A stretch of DNA of 64,000 bases from Candidatus Heimdallarchaeota archaeon LC_2 (GTDB taxonomy: Archaea > Asgardarchaeota > Heimdallarchaeia > Heimdallarchaeales > Kariarchaeaceae): contig MDVR01000007.1 in NCBI GenBank assembly GCA_001940725.1, forward strand, positions 14,213 to 78,212. The letters are read 5' to 3'. The translations under genes and the position numbers were made by a program. The notes beneath the pieces were generated by a model. The model worked only from the letters and a program-made list of their open reading frames with translations, was not told the origin of the DNA and searched no databases. Positions 29,451-37,909 of this stretch are shown piece after piece. The first letter of the stretch is position 1. The number at the start of each line of letters is the position of its first letter.

Positions 29451-30056
29451 ATGACAGATGACAGTTCTGAGATATCTAAAAAAGAGAAAATATTACTTGC
29501 AGCAAGTAAATTGTTTCTGGAAAAAGATTTTAAAACTGTCTCAACACAAGAAATAGCATCAAAAGCTGGTGTGGCCAAGGGAACAGTGTTTCATCATTAC
29601 GAAAACAAACATCTACTTGCGCTCGCAGTTTTAGACGTATTTGTCAATCAAATGGTTTCAGATTTTGATAAAATGAAGGAAACTACGGAACCCAAGGAAA
29701 TAATTATCGGGATGATCCATTATTCTATGGACCTTGTTACGAATTCTACAGGTTTAACGCAACTTCTTTTTCAAGTAATTGGGGATATTGATCATCTAAC
29801 TAAAGAACCTGAGAATGAAGTTGAAAAACAAATACAAAATGAGGTTAGGAAAGTTGAAAATCTCTTGGTAGGCTTCATAAATGAATTTGCAATTATATTT
29901 AAGAGAATGGGTTTTGAAAACCCAATAGCATATTCAAGAATTTTCATTGGTGTATTAGACGGATTAGGGTTACAATTCGCTCTAAATCCTAAACCTGATA
30001 CAAAATTAATGGAAGAACTCACAACAACAATGATAGCACTATTTACAAAACGGTGA
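29451..30056 (+). CDS. TetR family transcription repressor
   Basis: A 201-residue TetR-type regulator. The N-terminal HTH is complete (residues about 10-55, with TVSTQEIASKAGVAKGTVFHHYENKHLLALAVLD), followed by an all-helical ligand domain of normal size. Family members release DNA when a small molecule binds. It heads a three-gene run with an ABC ATPase and an FtsX-like permease, with stop and start overlapping (GTGA at 30053-30056). It probably controls its own operon through the four palindromes just upstream, and the exported substrate or a related molecule may be the inducer. Confidence 0.92.
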   Translation: MTDDSSEISKKEKILLAASKLFLEKDFKTVSTQEIASKAGVAKGTVFHHYENKHLLALAVLDVFVNQMVSDFDKMKETTEPKEIIIGMIHYSMDLVTNSTGLTQLLFQVIGDIDHLTKEPENEVEKQIQNEVRKVENLLVGFINEFAIIFKRMGFENPIAYSRIFIGVLDGLGLQFALNPKPDTKLMEELTTTMIALFTKR

Positions 30057-30769
30057 ACATCATGGAACCACTAATAAAAACTGTAAACGTACATCGTGAA
30101 TTTCAAGTAGGAGAAATCACAGTAAAGGCCCTTCGCGGCGTAAACTTGGAAATAAAAAAATCGGATTTTGTAATCATATTAGGTGCATCCGGATCAGGAA
30201 AAACTACTCTTCTTAATCAGATAGGTGGAATTGATCAGCCTACCGAAGGTCAAGTAATAATTGGTGGAAATGATGTCTCCAAATATAATGATAAAGAATT
30301 GACTGAACACAGAAGATCGCAAATTGGTTGGATTTTTCAATTTCATAATCTTATTCCATCATTAACTGCAGTTGAAAATGTCCAATTGGCATTGGAAATG
30401 ATGGGGGTTTCTAAAGATCAGAGAAAACGATCCGAAGAGGCCTTAATAGCAGTTGGATTGGAAGATGAAATTGATAGATTTCCAGCTCAACTATCAGGTG
30501 GTCAACAGCAGAGAGTTGCAGTTGCTAGAGCCTTGGTGAAAAAGCCTCAAATAATTGTTGCGGATGAACCCACAGGTAATCTTGACAAGAAGTCCGGTAA
30601 AAATATAGTCGACTTGATGGTCAAATTGTGCAAGGATGAAGGAATTACATTTTGCGTTGTTACACATGATCCTACTTTATCTTCTGTAGCAGATAGATTA
30701 TTAATTATGGAAGATGGAGTTCTTTACGAAACCAAAGAAAAATATGCCGAATTCGGCATTGTGAGATGA
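30053..30769 (+). CDS. ABC transporter ATPase, MacB/LolD type
   Basis: A 238-residue ATPase subunit. Walker A is GASGSGKTT, the signature is LSGGQQQR, Walker B is IIVADEPTGNLD and the switch His lies in VVTHDP. The combination with DEPTGNLD and the following permease is typical of MacB/LolCDE-type machines, which move lipids, lipoproteins or peptides outward or act on the membrane from one side. The start is GTG 30053, overlapping the TetR stop; ATG 30062 is an alternative. Its own stop overlaps the ATG of the permease gene (ATGA at 30766). Confidence 0.94.
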   Translation: MNIMEPLIKTVNVHREFQVGEITVKALRGVNLEIKKSDFVIILGASGSGKTTLLNQIGGIDQPTEGQVIIGGNDVSKYNDKELTEHRRSQIGWIFQFHNLIPSLTAVENVQLALEMMGVSKDQRKRSEEALIAVGLEDEIDRFPAQLSGGQQQRVAVARALVKKPQIIVADEPTGNLDKKSGKNIVDLMVKLCKDEGITFCVVTHDPTLSSVADRLLIMEDGVLYETKEKYAEFGIVR

Positions 30770-33153
30770 TAATTATGGGTATCTTAAGAAAAAAACTTTT
30801 TCGAGATTTAAGATACAATAAAGGTCGAACATTTTCAATAATTTTCATTGTGGCAATCTCTACGGCCCTTTATGGTGGGTTGAATTTAGCTTATGTCAAT
30901 ATTCAAGATACTTTTGAATCAAATGAAGAAAAAACTCATATTGAATCAGTTCGATTTTTATTGGAAAATTACACAGATCCTAATTTAATCAATTTGGACG
31001 GAATTTCATCTGTACAATACTGGGATTACCGTTTAGCAGAAGTGACAAGCCTTCAAATCCCGAATGATGATAATATTTATACAGCTGTCCTATTTGGTGT
31101 TCCCTGGAGACAAGGAGAGACCCAACCCCGAGTAAACGGTTTTATTAAAAACGAAGGGGATTACTTCCAATCTGCTGATTCATCAAATGTTATGTTGTCA
31201 GAAACTTTTATGAAACTAAATAAGCTTGAATTAAATGATATAATTCAGTTACCAGCAATTAATCAAGAGTTAACAATTAGTGCAAAAATATTCAGTCCAG
31301 AATATGTTTACAATGTAAATCCCAGCAGTGGGTTACCTGATGTAAGTGGATTAGCTGCGGGTTGGTTAACATTAGAGCATGCACAAATTATTTTCGATCG
31401 ACCAAATCAGATTAATGAGGTTGTGGTAAGATTTACTGATGATGTTCAGAAAGATGATGTAGAAAGGAAAAATGCAATTAATGCTGTGAAAACAGAACTT
31501 CAGAAGATTACAACATTTGTGAGCTATGTTGAATTGAGTGACGAGGCAGAACAGCAAATGAAAAACGCAGATGTCGATGCCTTAGATGAAATGGCGAGAC
31601 TATTTGGAATGGTTGTGCTTCTATTAGCATTATTCGCCATCTATGATAATATTTCAAAATTAATTGCATCACAAAGAAATTACATTGGCACAATGAGAGC
31701 ATTAGGTGGTTCTAAATTAACAGTAACTCTTCATTATACAATGATGGGTACATTGCTTGGATCAGTCGGAGTAATTGTTGGAGTTCCTTTTGGATGGGGG
31801 TTATCAAATCTTATGACTATTGAATATGCGCATCTGTTAGGAATTCCAGAACCTTCAACAGGTTTTATTTTATCTGCTTTCTATGAAGCAATAATAATTG
31901 TATTTGGGCTGAGTTTGGCCATTTCATTGTTAAGTTCTCTCAGTGCTAGCAGAATTGAACCAAGAGAAGCCATGTCCTCTGCGTATATTGGTCAGATATA
32001 TGATTCAAAACCTATGTTGGAAAAATTATTCACGAAAATACCTGGAATGAATTCACCTTCCTCAATTATACCCCTTAGAGGATTATTCCGGAATAGAAAA
32101 AAAACACTAATAACAATTTTTACTTATTCTGTTTCCCTTTTACTGATCATCTCAGCATTTGGATTCATGAATTCTTTCAGTTCTGGAATCGAGACTCATT
32201 ATGATGAGAATGAAAAATACGATCTACAAATTTATTTTGCTCCTGGAAGTTCAGTAGACCCAATTGAACTACAGGCATCAATGTCGAATATTAATGGTAT
32301 TGATGTATATGAAGGATTCATCTTTGCAGAGGTTGAAGCTTCAAAGAATGATATAAGTAAAAATGTAGCATTATATGGATTTAGTCCGGATTCAGAATTA
32401 CGTAGTATAAATTTTGATAAAGGTAATTTCGAAGGGTTGGTATTGGGAACTTCTATTGCAAGCCATTTGAAAGCAGGATATGGTCAAGATGTTGATATAT
32501 TTGGAGAGATTTTTCCAGTTACTGGTATATCATCAGAATTAATTTCTGAAAGTGCATTTCTTCCAATTAGTCAAATGCAATCAATGTTTAATTTAGGTGC
32601 TAATATCACTGGGATTATTTTAACAATAGAAGACGGAACTGAAGAAAATGAGGTGAAAACAGCTTTATTAGAATCTGATTTACCCGTTGGATTAATAATA
32701 TCCATTGAAGAAGTAAAAACTTCACTGGCTACCCTAATACAGGGATTAATGGCAATGATTGGAGTCATGGTTTTCATAGGATTTATTACAGTAGCATTGT
32801 TTAGCTTCAACACAGTGGTCCTTGATGCTATGACTCGAGAGAATGAATTTATCAATCTCAGATCCCTTGGAGGAGGAAAAAGAAAGGTAACCAAAGTAAT
32901 TATGGTACAAGGTATAATTATTTCAACAGTTGGTGGTATCATATCAATCCCCCTTGGCTATTATGTGACAGATTGGTTAATCAAAGGAATGGTAGGAGAT
33001 CTTATGACATTACCAACTGTTATTTATCCTGCAAGTTATGCAGTCGGAATTATTTCTGCTTTTGTAGCCTCATTTTTCGGAATTTGGGCAGCTGTACGAC
33101 ATATTATGAAGATAAATATGGTCGATGCACTAAGAACAAGAGTTAGTAATTGA
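30766..33153 (+). CDS. FtsX-like ABC permease, two-module
   Basis: A 795-residue membrane protein of the FtsX/MacB permease class. It has an N-terminal helix (about 17-37), a large outside domain, three helices near 280-395, then a second helix-ectodomain-three-helix module (helix near 450-470; helices near 660-790). This eight-to-ten-helix duplicated layout matches DUF-type FtsX permeases that work with a MacB-like ATPase. It ends the operon begun by TetR. The substrate is unknown; repression by TetR suggests export of a toxic or signalling compound. Confidence 0.9.
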   Translation: MIIMGILRKKLFRDLRYNKGRTFSIIFIVAISTALYGGLNLAYVNIQDTFESNEEKTHIESVRFLLENYTDPNLINLDGISSVQYWDYRLAEVTSLQIPNDDNIYTAVLFGVPWRQGETQPRVNGFIKNEGDYFQSADSSNVMLSETFMKLNKLELNDIIQLPAINQELTISAKIFSPEYVYNVNPSSGLPDVSGLAAGWLTLEHAQIIFDRPNQINEVVVRFTDDVQKDDVERKNAINAVKTELQKITTFVSYVELSDEAEQQMKNADVDALDEMARLFGMVVLLLALFAIYDNISKLIASQRNYIGTMRALGGSKLTVTLHYTMMGTLLGSVGVIVGVPFGWGLSNLMTIEYAHLLGIPEPSTGFILSAFYEAIIIVFGLSLAISLLSSLSASRIEPREAMSSAYIGQIYDSKPMLEKLFTKIPGMNSPSSIIPLRGLFRNRKKTLITIFTYSVSLLLIISAFGFMNSFSSGIETHYDENEKYDLQIYFAPGSSVDPIELQASMSNINGIDVYEGFIFAEVEASKNDISKNVALYGFSPDSELRSINFDKGNFEGLVLGTSIASHLKAGYGQDVDIFGEIFPVTGISSELISESAFLPISQMQSMFNLGANITGIILTIEDGTEENEVKTALLESDLPVGLIISIEEVKTSLATLIQGLMAMIGVMVFIGFITVALFSFNTVVLDAMTRENEFINLRSLGGGKRKVTKVIMVQGIIISTVGGIISIPLGYYVTDWLIKGMVGDLMTLPTVIYPASYAVGIISAFVASFFGIWAAVRHIMKINMVDALRTRVSN

Positions 33154-33324
33154 GACAATATTTAAGATAAAATAATCATAAATTTCTTACCTTAACACCT
33201 TTAATTAACGTACTTAAATTACTGAAATTTAATTTCTAAATCAGAATATATCTAATTCTAATAAATTCAAAATTATGTTATTATTAAGCAATAATAAAAT
33301 AGTCCGAAACAAGTTTACAGTAAG

Positions 33325-35082
33325 ATGAAATGGTTTTCCCTTCAACAATTCATTTTAATCTTATTATTAACCAGTACTTTTGTTACCGCTCAAGTATCTC
33401 AACCTGTTGAGACATTTGGTGTTAATGTTGGGGATACATATAATTATGTGATATCCCGCAAGTTAGGAATAGATGGACCTGTTTTTACCGATGGTTATGA
33501 AGAGTTAAATCTGGAGAATGGAGATACATTTAATTTAACCATACTTAATACATCCCCAAGTCTTGCTGGTACAATAAATTTGGAATTATGGAACCAAGAG
33601 GCAAATGTAACTTATGAAAATAATATTGCATTTTTCGATTTCATTGTATTTGTTGACTGGGAGTACACAGTTTCAGTTTTAGAAAGTTTTAATTTAGAAT
33701 ATTACATAGATAAAGAAACGATTCATTTTACATTTTTTATTGAAGGTGAGAATGGGGAAGCTACCTACTTTGAATACGCGTATATTTTAGATACAGGTGT
33801 ATTATTTCACAAACTTGAATATACTGCACCTGTTAATAATTTTCAGAATCCATCAAAAATATTGCAAATTGATTTGGGTGATACTGCAATACCTCGACCT
33901 AATATTGATAATATTGGCTTCGAAGTAGGTGATTATTATATATATGATATTATCCAAATTCAAGGATTTGAAACCCAACCAGTATTCCAAGGTAAAAATG
34001 GCACATTAATAATTAATAGTGGAGACCGATTTGTCGTCTCGCCTTTATCTTCAAACCCGAATTCAGTTAATTCAATTCCTCTGAGTTTTCAATCCACTGA
34101 GAGTGGTATTGAATATGATAACAAGTTGGATTTTCAAAGTTCTTTCAATAATCCTTCATTCTTTGTGTATACAGATTGGGATTACATCGAAAATATTGTT
34201 AAAATATTAGATTCAAATAGTAATGATGTTAGAACATTTGATTATTCAATCACTTCAACGAAATTTATTTACAAAGAATCTTTTGTAAGTGCTGATAGCT
34301 ATTATGCACTAGAATTGCATTATGATCTAAATAATGGTGTTTTACTTTATGAATCCCTAGTTCTTGAAAATTTCCTGAATATATCCTTCGGCATAATTGA
34401 ATTTGAATTAAATAACCTAGAAAACATAAATCAAGATAAATTGTCAATTGATTTAGATTTCAGTTATAATTACATACTGATCAAATACGAATCAGCTGAC
34501 TTAAGTCCATTTTTCAGTTCTGATGATGGTAATCTGTGGCTATTTAGTGGAGATACTTTTTCTATTTCTCCAATTACATCTCCTGAAAATAATAGTGAAA
34601 TTGATGTTTATGTTGAAGCGGATGGTGATATAATTATGTCAATTAATGATTTGGACTCACTTGGTTCATATTTTATCTATACCGATTGGGATTACTGGAA
34701 TGATCTAATTTTAATTTTAGATGAATTTTCACCACCTGAAATCAGTTATCAGCTAATAAGAGCAAATGCAGAAGTGGAATATACGCAAACGGTGGATATC
34801 GCAAATTTACAAATTGTTGAAACTATGATTTATGATGAAACATCAGGAGTATTGAATTATTATTCTCTTGAAATTAGAGAAACTAGCCCAACAGGGGGAT
34901 TAATATCTACATCGATTGAATTAGAATTAAAGAGTATTACTCTTCAAACACTAGCTCAACAACCTGAACAACAATCCAATGGGGAAGACGGTTTAATCCA
35001 ATTATTACCATTTGTACTATTATCAGGCATGATTGCGATCTTAGTAATTCAACAAAGAAAATCAAGTAGATTTTCGTCTTAA
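33325..35082 (+). CDS. Surface protein with three internal repeats and membrane anchor
   Basis: A 585-residue secreted protein. The signal peptide (about 1-22) ends at VTA. Three related domains of about 170-190 residues follow, each with a GD-Y-Y opening (VGDTYNYVI, VGDYYIYDI) and a W-containing core (VDWEYTV, TDWDYIENI, TDWDYWNDL). A membrane helix lies near 556-574 and the tail is QQRKSSRFSS. The repeats have drifted apart. It follows the TetR/ABC operon by about 170 bp with no shared signal, so linkage is uncertain. Function unknown; likely a surface binding protein. Confidence 0.78.
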   Translation: MKWFSLQQFILILLLTSTFVTAQVSQPVETFGVNVGDTYNYVISRKLGIDGPVFTDGYEELNLENGDTFNLTILNTSPSLAGTINLELWNQEANVTYENNIAFFDFIVFVDWEYTVSVLESFNLEYYIDKETIHFTFFIEGENGEATYFEYAYILDTGVLFHKLEYTAPVNNFQNPSKILQIDLGDTAIPRPNIDNIGFEVGDYYIYDIIQIQGFETQPVFQGKNGTLIINSGDRFVVSPLSSNPNSVNSIPLSFQSTESGIEYDNKLDFQSSFNNPSFFVYTDWDYIENIVKILDSNSNDVRTFDYSITSTKFIYKESFVSADSYYALELHYDLNNGVLLYESLVLENFLNISFGIIEFELNNLENINQDKLSIDLDFSYNYILIKYESADLSPFFSSDDGNLWLFSGDTFSISPITSPENNSEIDVYVEADGDIIMSINDLDSLGSYFIYTDWDYWNDLILILDEFSPPEISYQLIRANAEVEYTQTVDIANLQIVETMIYDETSGVLNYYSLEIRETSPTGGLISTSIELELKSITLQTLAQQPEQQSNGEDGLIQLLPFVLLSGMIAILVIQQRKSSRFSS

Positions 35083-35097
35083 TATTAATCTTACTTG

Positions 35098-35451
35098 TTA
35101 AGAATGAGCATTGTAATTTCTTATCAGAGCGATAACAACATCAGAAATTGATACTGAACCTACTCCTCTACTTGTAGCATCAGTAGCTCTTAAATATTTC
35201 ACTTTGTAATCTGCTAATCTTTGGTGAATATCTAAAACTACAACTATGGTCTTGGGCCCTTGTTTTGGTGTTTTTTCTTCACTTTTCAGAGCCATTTGCT
35301 CAGATATATCGGGAGGAGCTTCAAGCCCCTCAAACAATAAATTAAACACATCCGAATAATTCCTCATTCCCTTATCAAATTTTAAATTCCTCAAATCTCG
35401 CCATGCTAGATGAGATAAACGGATGTTCTTCATAGGATTCTTTTCTGACAT
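35098..35451 (-). CDS. Tandem ribbon-helix-helix-like small DNA-binding protein
   Basis: A 117-residue protein with two similar halves. Each starts with a short strand and is followed by two helices, ending in the S-x-V-I-x-L-L pattern: KNIRLSHLAWRDLRNLKF with YSDVFNLLFEG (about 8-43), and TIVVVLDIHQRLADYKV with SISDVVIALIRNYN (about 69-115). That is what two ribbon-helix-helix units joined in one chain would look like. The assignment is by pattern only. Just before its start lie 8-bp direct repeats (35459-35482) of the kind such proteins bind, which supports self-regulation. It converges with the surface protein gene to its left. Confidence 0.6.
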   Translation of the reverse strand: MSEKNPMKNIRLSHLAWRDLRNLKFDKGMRNYSDVFNLLFEGLEAPPDISEQMALKSEEKTPKQGPKTIVVVLDIHQRLADYKVKYLRATDATSRGVGSVSISDVVIALIRNYNAHS

Positions 35452-35458
35452 GTATAAT

Positions 35459-35482
35459 CCATGTTTGTATGTTAGTATGTTA
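35459..35482. promoter_or_regulatory. Tandem 8-bp boxes upstream of the ribbon-helix-helix gene
   Basis: Two exact boxes GTATGTTA (35467-35474 and 35475-35482), preceded in register by the weaker CCATGTTT (35459-35466). Direct repeats with an 8-bp period are the way MetJ and similar ribbon-helix-helix repressors bind. The boxes end 8 bp from the start codon at 35449-35451, close to the expected transcription start. Confidence 0.55.
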
Positions 35483-35713
35483 TTAAATATTCTTGCATAA
35501 ATTGTTAAATAAATGTCAAATGATCTCTAAATTCATTTTCTGCTATGCAGTATAAATAATTGAAAAGACCGCTATCCAAAATTTAAATAAAATTACTATG
35601 GTGATTTGACCCTTTTGGAACCCTCAAAATTTTTGCTATGAGACAATTTTACAAATAATATCTTTTATTCAATAAAGTTTTTTTAAGCTATCGCAAATGA
35701 ACCCTTGTTCTAA

Positions 35714-36712
35714 ATGGAACCTACAGAGATTATACTGGGATTACTGAAAAAAGTCGATCGAGAGAATTTAATGGATGAAATCTACGATTCTACTTTGACT
35801 AGATTTCAAGAGAAAAATTTAATTTCCTTGGATCTCGGATCGCTAGAATTGATTTCACTCCCTGAAGATTTATTTGATGGATTAGACACAATTGAGGAAA
35901 TCTATCTAATAAATAATAAATTAACAACTCTCCCACAAAAAATATTCAGACAGTTAAATGACTTAAAATCAATTGATTTATCTGATAATGAACTCGAAGA
36001 ATTACCCGACGGTATTTTTAGTAATAATCCCAATCTGAAAGTCCTTGATTTGGAAGGTAACAACTTGACTAGATTACCATCTGAAATCCGAATAATGAAA
36101 AATTTATTAGAATTAGATTTATCCTCAAATAATTTTGAAGATCTAAATGTAGATCAATTTGAAAATATGACAAAGCTTCAATTGCTGGATCTTGATGATA
36201 ATCAAGTATCAAATCTTCACGATAATTTATTTGATAATTTATTAAATTTAAAAGTTTTAAATATTTACAACAATCGTGTTACAGAAGTTAATCATTATTT
36301 ATTTCATAAACTAATAAATTTAGAAATTTTATCGTTATCAAAAAATTTAATCAAGAACCTTTCCGAAGATAATTTTAAGCATTTGAAGAACTTAACTTAT
36401 CTAGGAATTGGGGGTAATTATCTCACTTCACTTCCAAATAATGTGTTTGATAATTTATCAAACTTAGAGACATTGTCATTATCATATAATAAAATTCAAA
36501 CTTTAGAAGAAAATGTGTTTAACAATCTAGGTAATTTAACAAGGATAGATCTTGTTGATAATAATTTAACGAAAATTCCTTCATCGATTAAAAATTTGGA
36601 CAAATTAACTGTTTTAAATCTAGAGGGAAATCCTTTACCAGAGAAGCTTGCAAATAATTTTGAAACGATAGACCAAGTGAAAGGGATTTACGGATATATT
36701 AAATCGGAATAG
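35714..36712 (+). CDS. Leucine-rich repeat protein
   Basis: A 332-residue cytoplasmic protein. After about 40 residues come some eleven leucine-rich repeats of 23-24 residues (for example LKSIDLSDNELEELPDGIF, LKVLDLEGNNLTRLPSEI, LQLLDLDDNQVSNLHDNLF). The repeats form a solenoid used for protein binding; consensus L-x-L-x-N is clear. There is no signal peptide or catalytic domain, so it is probably an adaptor. LRR proteins of this kind are frequent in Asgard genomes. Its last 14 bp overlap tail-to-tail with the RidA gene on the other strand. Confidence 0.9.
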   Translation: MEPTEIILGLLKKVDRENLMDEIYDSTLTRFQEKNLISLDLGSLELISLPEDLFDGLDTIEEIYLINNKLTTLPQKIFRQLNDLKSIDLSDNELEELPDGIFSNNPNLKVLDLEGNNLTRLPSEIRIMKNLLELDLSSNNFEDLNVDQFENMTKLQLLDLDDNQVSNLHDNLFDNLLNLKVLNIYNNRVTEVNHYLFHKLINLEILSLSKNLIKNLSEDNFKHLKNLTYLGIGGNYLTSLPNNVFDNLSNLETLSLSYNKIQTLEENVFNNLGNLTRIDLVDNNLTKIPSSIKNLDKLTVLNLEGNPLPEKLANNFETIDQVKGIYGYIKSE

Positions 36713-37079
36713 CAATTATTGCTTCAATTTCAACGCGAGCTCCTATCGCAAGATTTGATACTTCAACAGTACTTCTAGCTGGTGGATCATTTACAAAGAA
36801 TTTTGCATATGCTGTATTTATTTCTTTGAAATCAGCTATATCAGTTATGAAAATCGTAGTTTTCACAGTATTCGATAGAGAGGTCCCCGCGGCAACAGCA
36901 ACTGCCTTCAAATTGTTCATTATTTGATTGACTTCTTCAGTGATAGAATCTTGTATTAATTCCTTATTGATATTTTGTCCAATTTGACCAGCTGTAAATA
37001 AAAGATTACCAATAATTTTTCCTTGAGAAAAATGTCCTCCTGGCATTGGAGCGTGTGGTGTTGAAACAGTTTGTAACAT
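36699..37079 (-). CDS. RidA family enamine/imine deaminase
   Basis: A 126-residue RidA (YjgF/YER057c) protein. It hydrolyses reactive enamines and imines released by PLP enzymes such as threonine dehydratase, releasing ammonia. The signature region is PPARSTVEVSNLAIGARVEIEAIA, with the key Arg in PPARST and the C-terminal Glu in VEIEA; GQIGQN and the preceding LLFTAGQ are also typical. The size is standard and it should form a trimer. Two aminotransferases in this window are possible sources of its substrates, though they are not adjacent. Confidence 0.9.
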   Translation of the reverse strand: MLQTVSTPHAPMPGGHFSQGKIIGNLLFTAGQIGQNINKELIQDSITEEVNQIMNNLKAVAVAAGTSLSNTVKTTIFITDIADFKEINTAYAKFFVNDPPARSTVEVSNLAIGARVEIEAIIAIPI

Positions 37080-37146
37080 GTATTTTGATTTATTCTATTA
37101 ATAAATAAATTTTAAGATTAAAGCACTTATTTTACTTATCAATTTA

Positions 37147-37746
37147 TTAACGATCTAGTTCTAATTTTCTTTGAGCAATAGTAGCGTGACGTCGTACATC
37201 TCCACTTATATCATTTTTTGCTGCATTTACGATTACTTCATAACTATCCTGAAACCCTAAAATACCTATAGCTTCAGCTGCATCCGCACGAACTCCAGGA
37301 TCTAAATCTGTTTCTAATGTCGAGGTCAAAATTGGACCTGCTTTGATTGATCCAATCATTCCCAATGAATGTGCAAAATGTCTCCTAGCACCAGCATCTC
37401 GATCTTTATCAATAAATTCAATTAGCAAATTCTCAATTTCTTCATGATCCAAATCCAAATTTGCCAATGCTGAAGCTGCAAATCCCCTTACCCATTCAGA
37501 CCCATCTTCTTTTAATGAAATTATCAAATCGTTCTTAGCACGACGCATTTTTAATTCACCCAAAGCAAATGCAGAATTCATTCTAACCGAAGGTTCAGGA
37601 TCATTTTTCAGTGCATCAATTAAAGGTTCCAGATATTTCGACTCCTTACGAGCACCAATATCCAATGCTGCTTGAGAACGACGAACATAATCTCCAGATC
37701 GATCTAATAGGATTTCTATCAGGTCCTTTTTCTTTCTTCGAAACAT
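37147..37746 (-). CDS. HEAT-repeat protein (PBS-lyase type)
   Basis: A 199-residue helical repeat protein. About six HEAT-like repeats of 31 residues are visible, each with an A-A-x-A-L-G core (VRRSQAALDIGA, VRMNSAFALGELK, VRGFAASALANL, ARRHFAHSLGMIG, VRADAAEAIGILG, VRRHATIAQRKL). The Asp/Arg-rich turns match the PBS-lyase HEAT family. Such proteins act as scaffolds. It is divergent from the AOR gene. A second HEAT protein is found at 58485-59195, with different sequence. Confidence 0.85.
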   Translation of the reverse strand: MFRRKKKDLIEILLDRSGDYVRRSQAALDIGARKESKYLEPLIDALKNDPEPSVRMNSAFALGELKMRRAKNDLIISLKEDGSEWVRGFAASALANLDLDHEEIENLLIEFIDKDRDAGARRHFAHSLGMIGSIKAGPILTSTLETDLDPGVRADAAEAIGILGFQDSYEVIVNAAKNDISGDVRRHATIAQRKLELDR

Positions 37747-37909
37747 TACAAATCATCTTTTCAAATCATTAATAATAAATTAAAGGATAATTACAAATGA
37801 AGATATCAAGTGTAATTATTAAATAAATTCTGAATTTCAAACACTTTTTCTAATTTCATTTTCGCCAAGAATTCTCTTCATTCAATGCCTTTTTGTTTAG
37901 TCTTTCACA

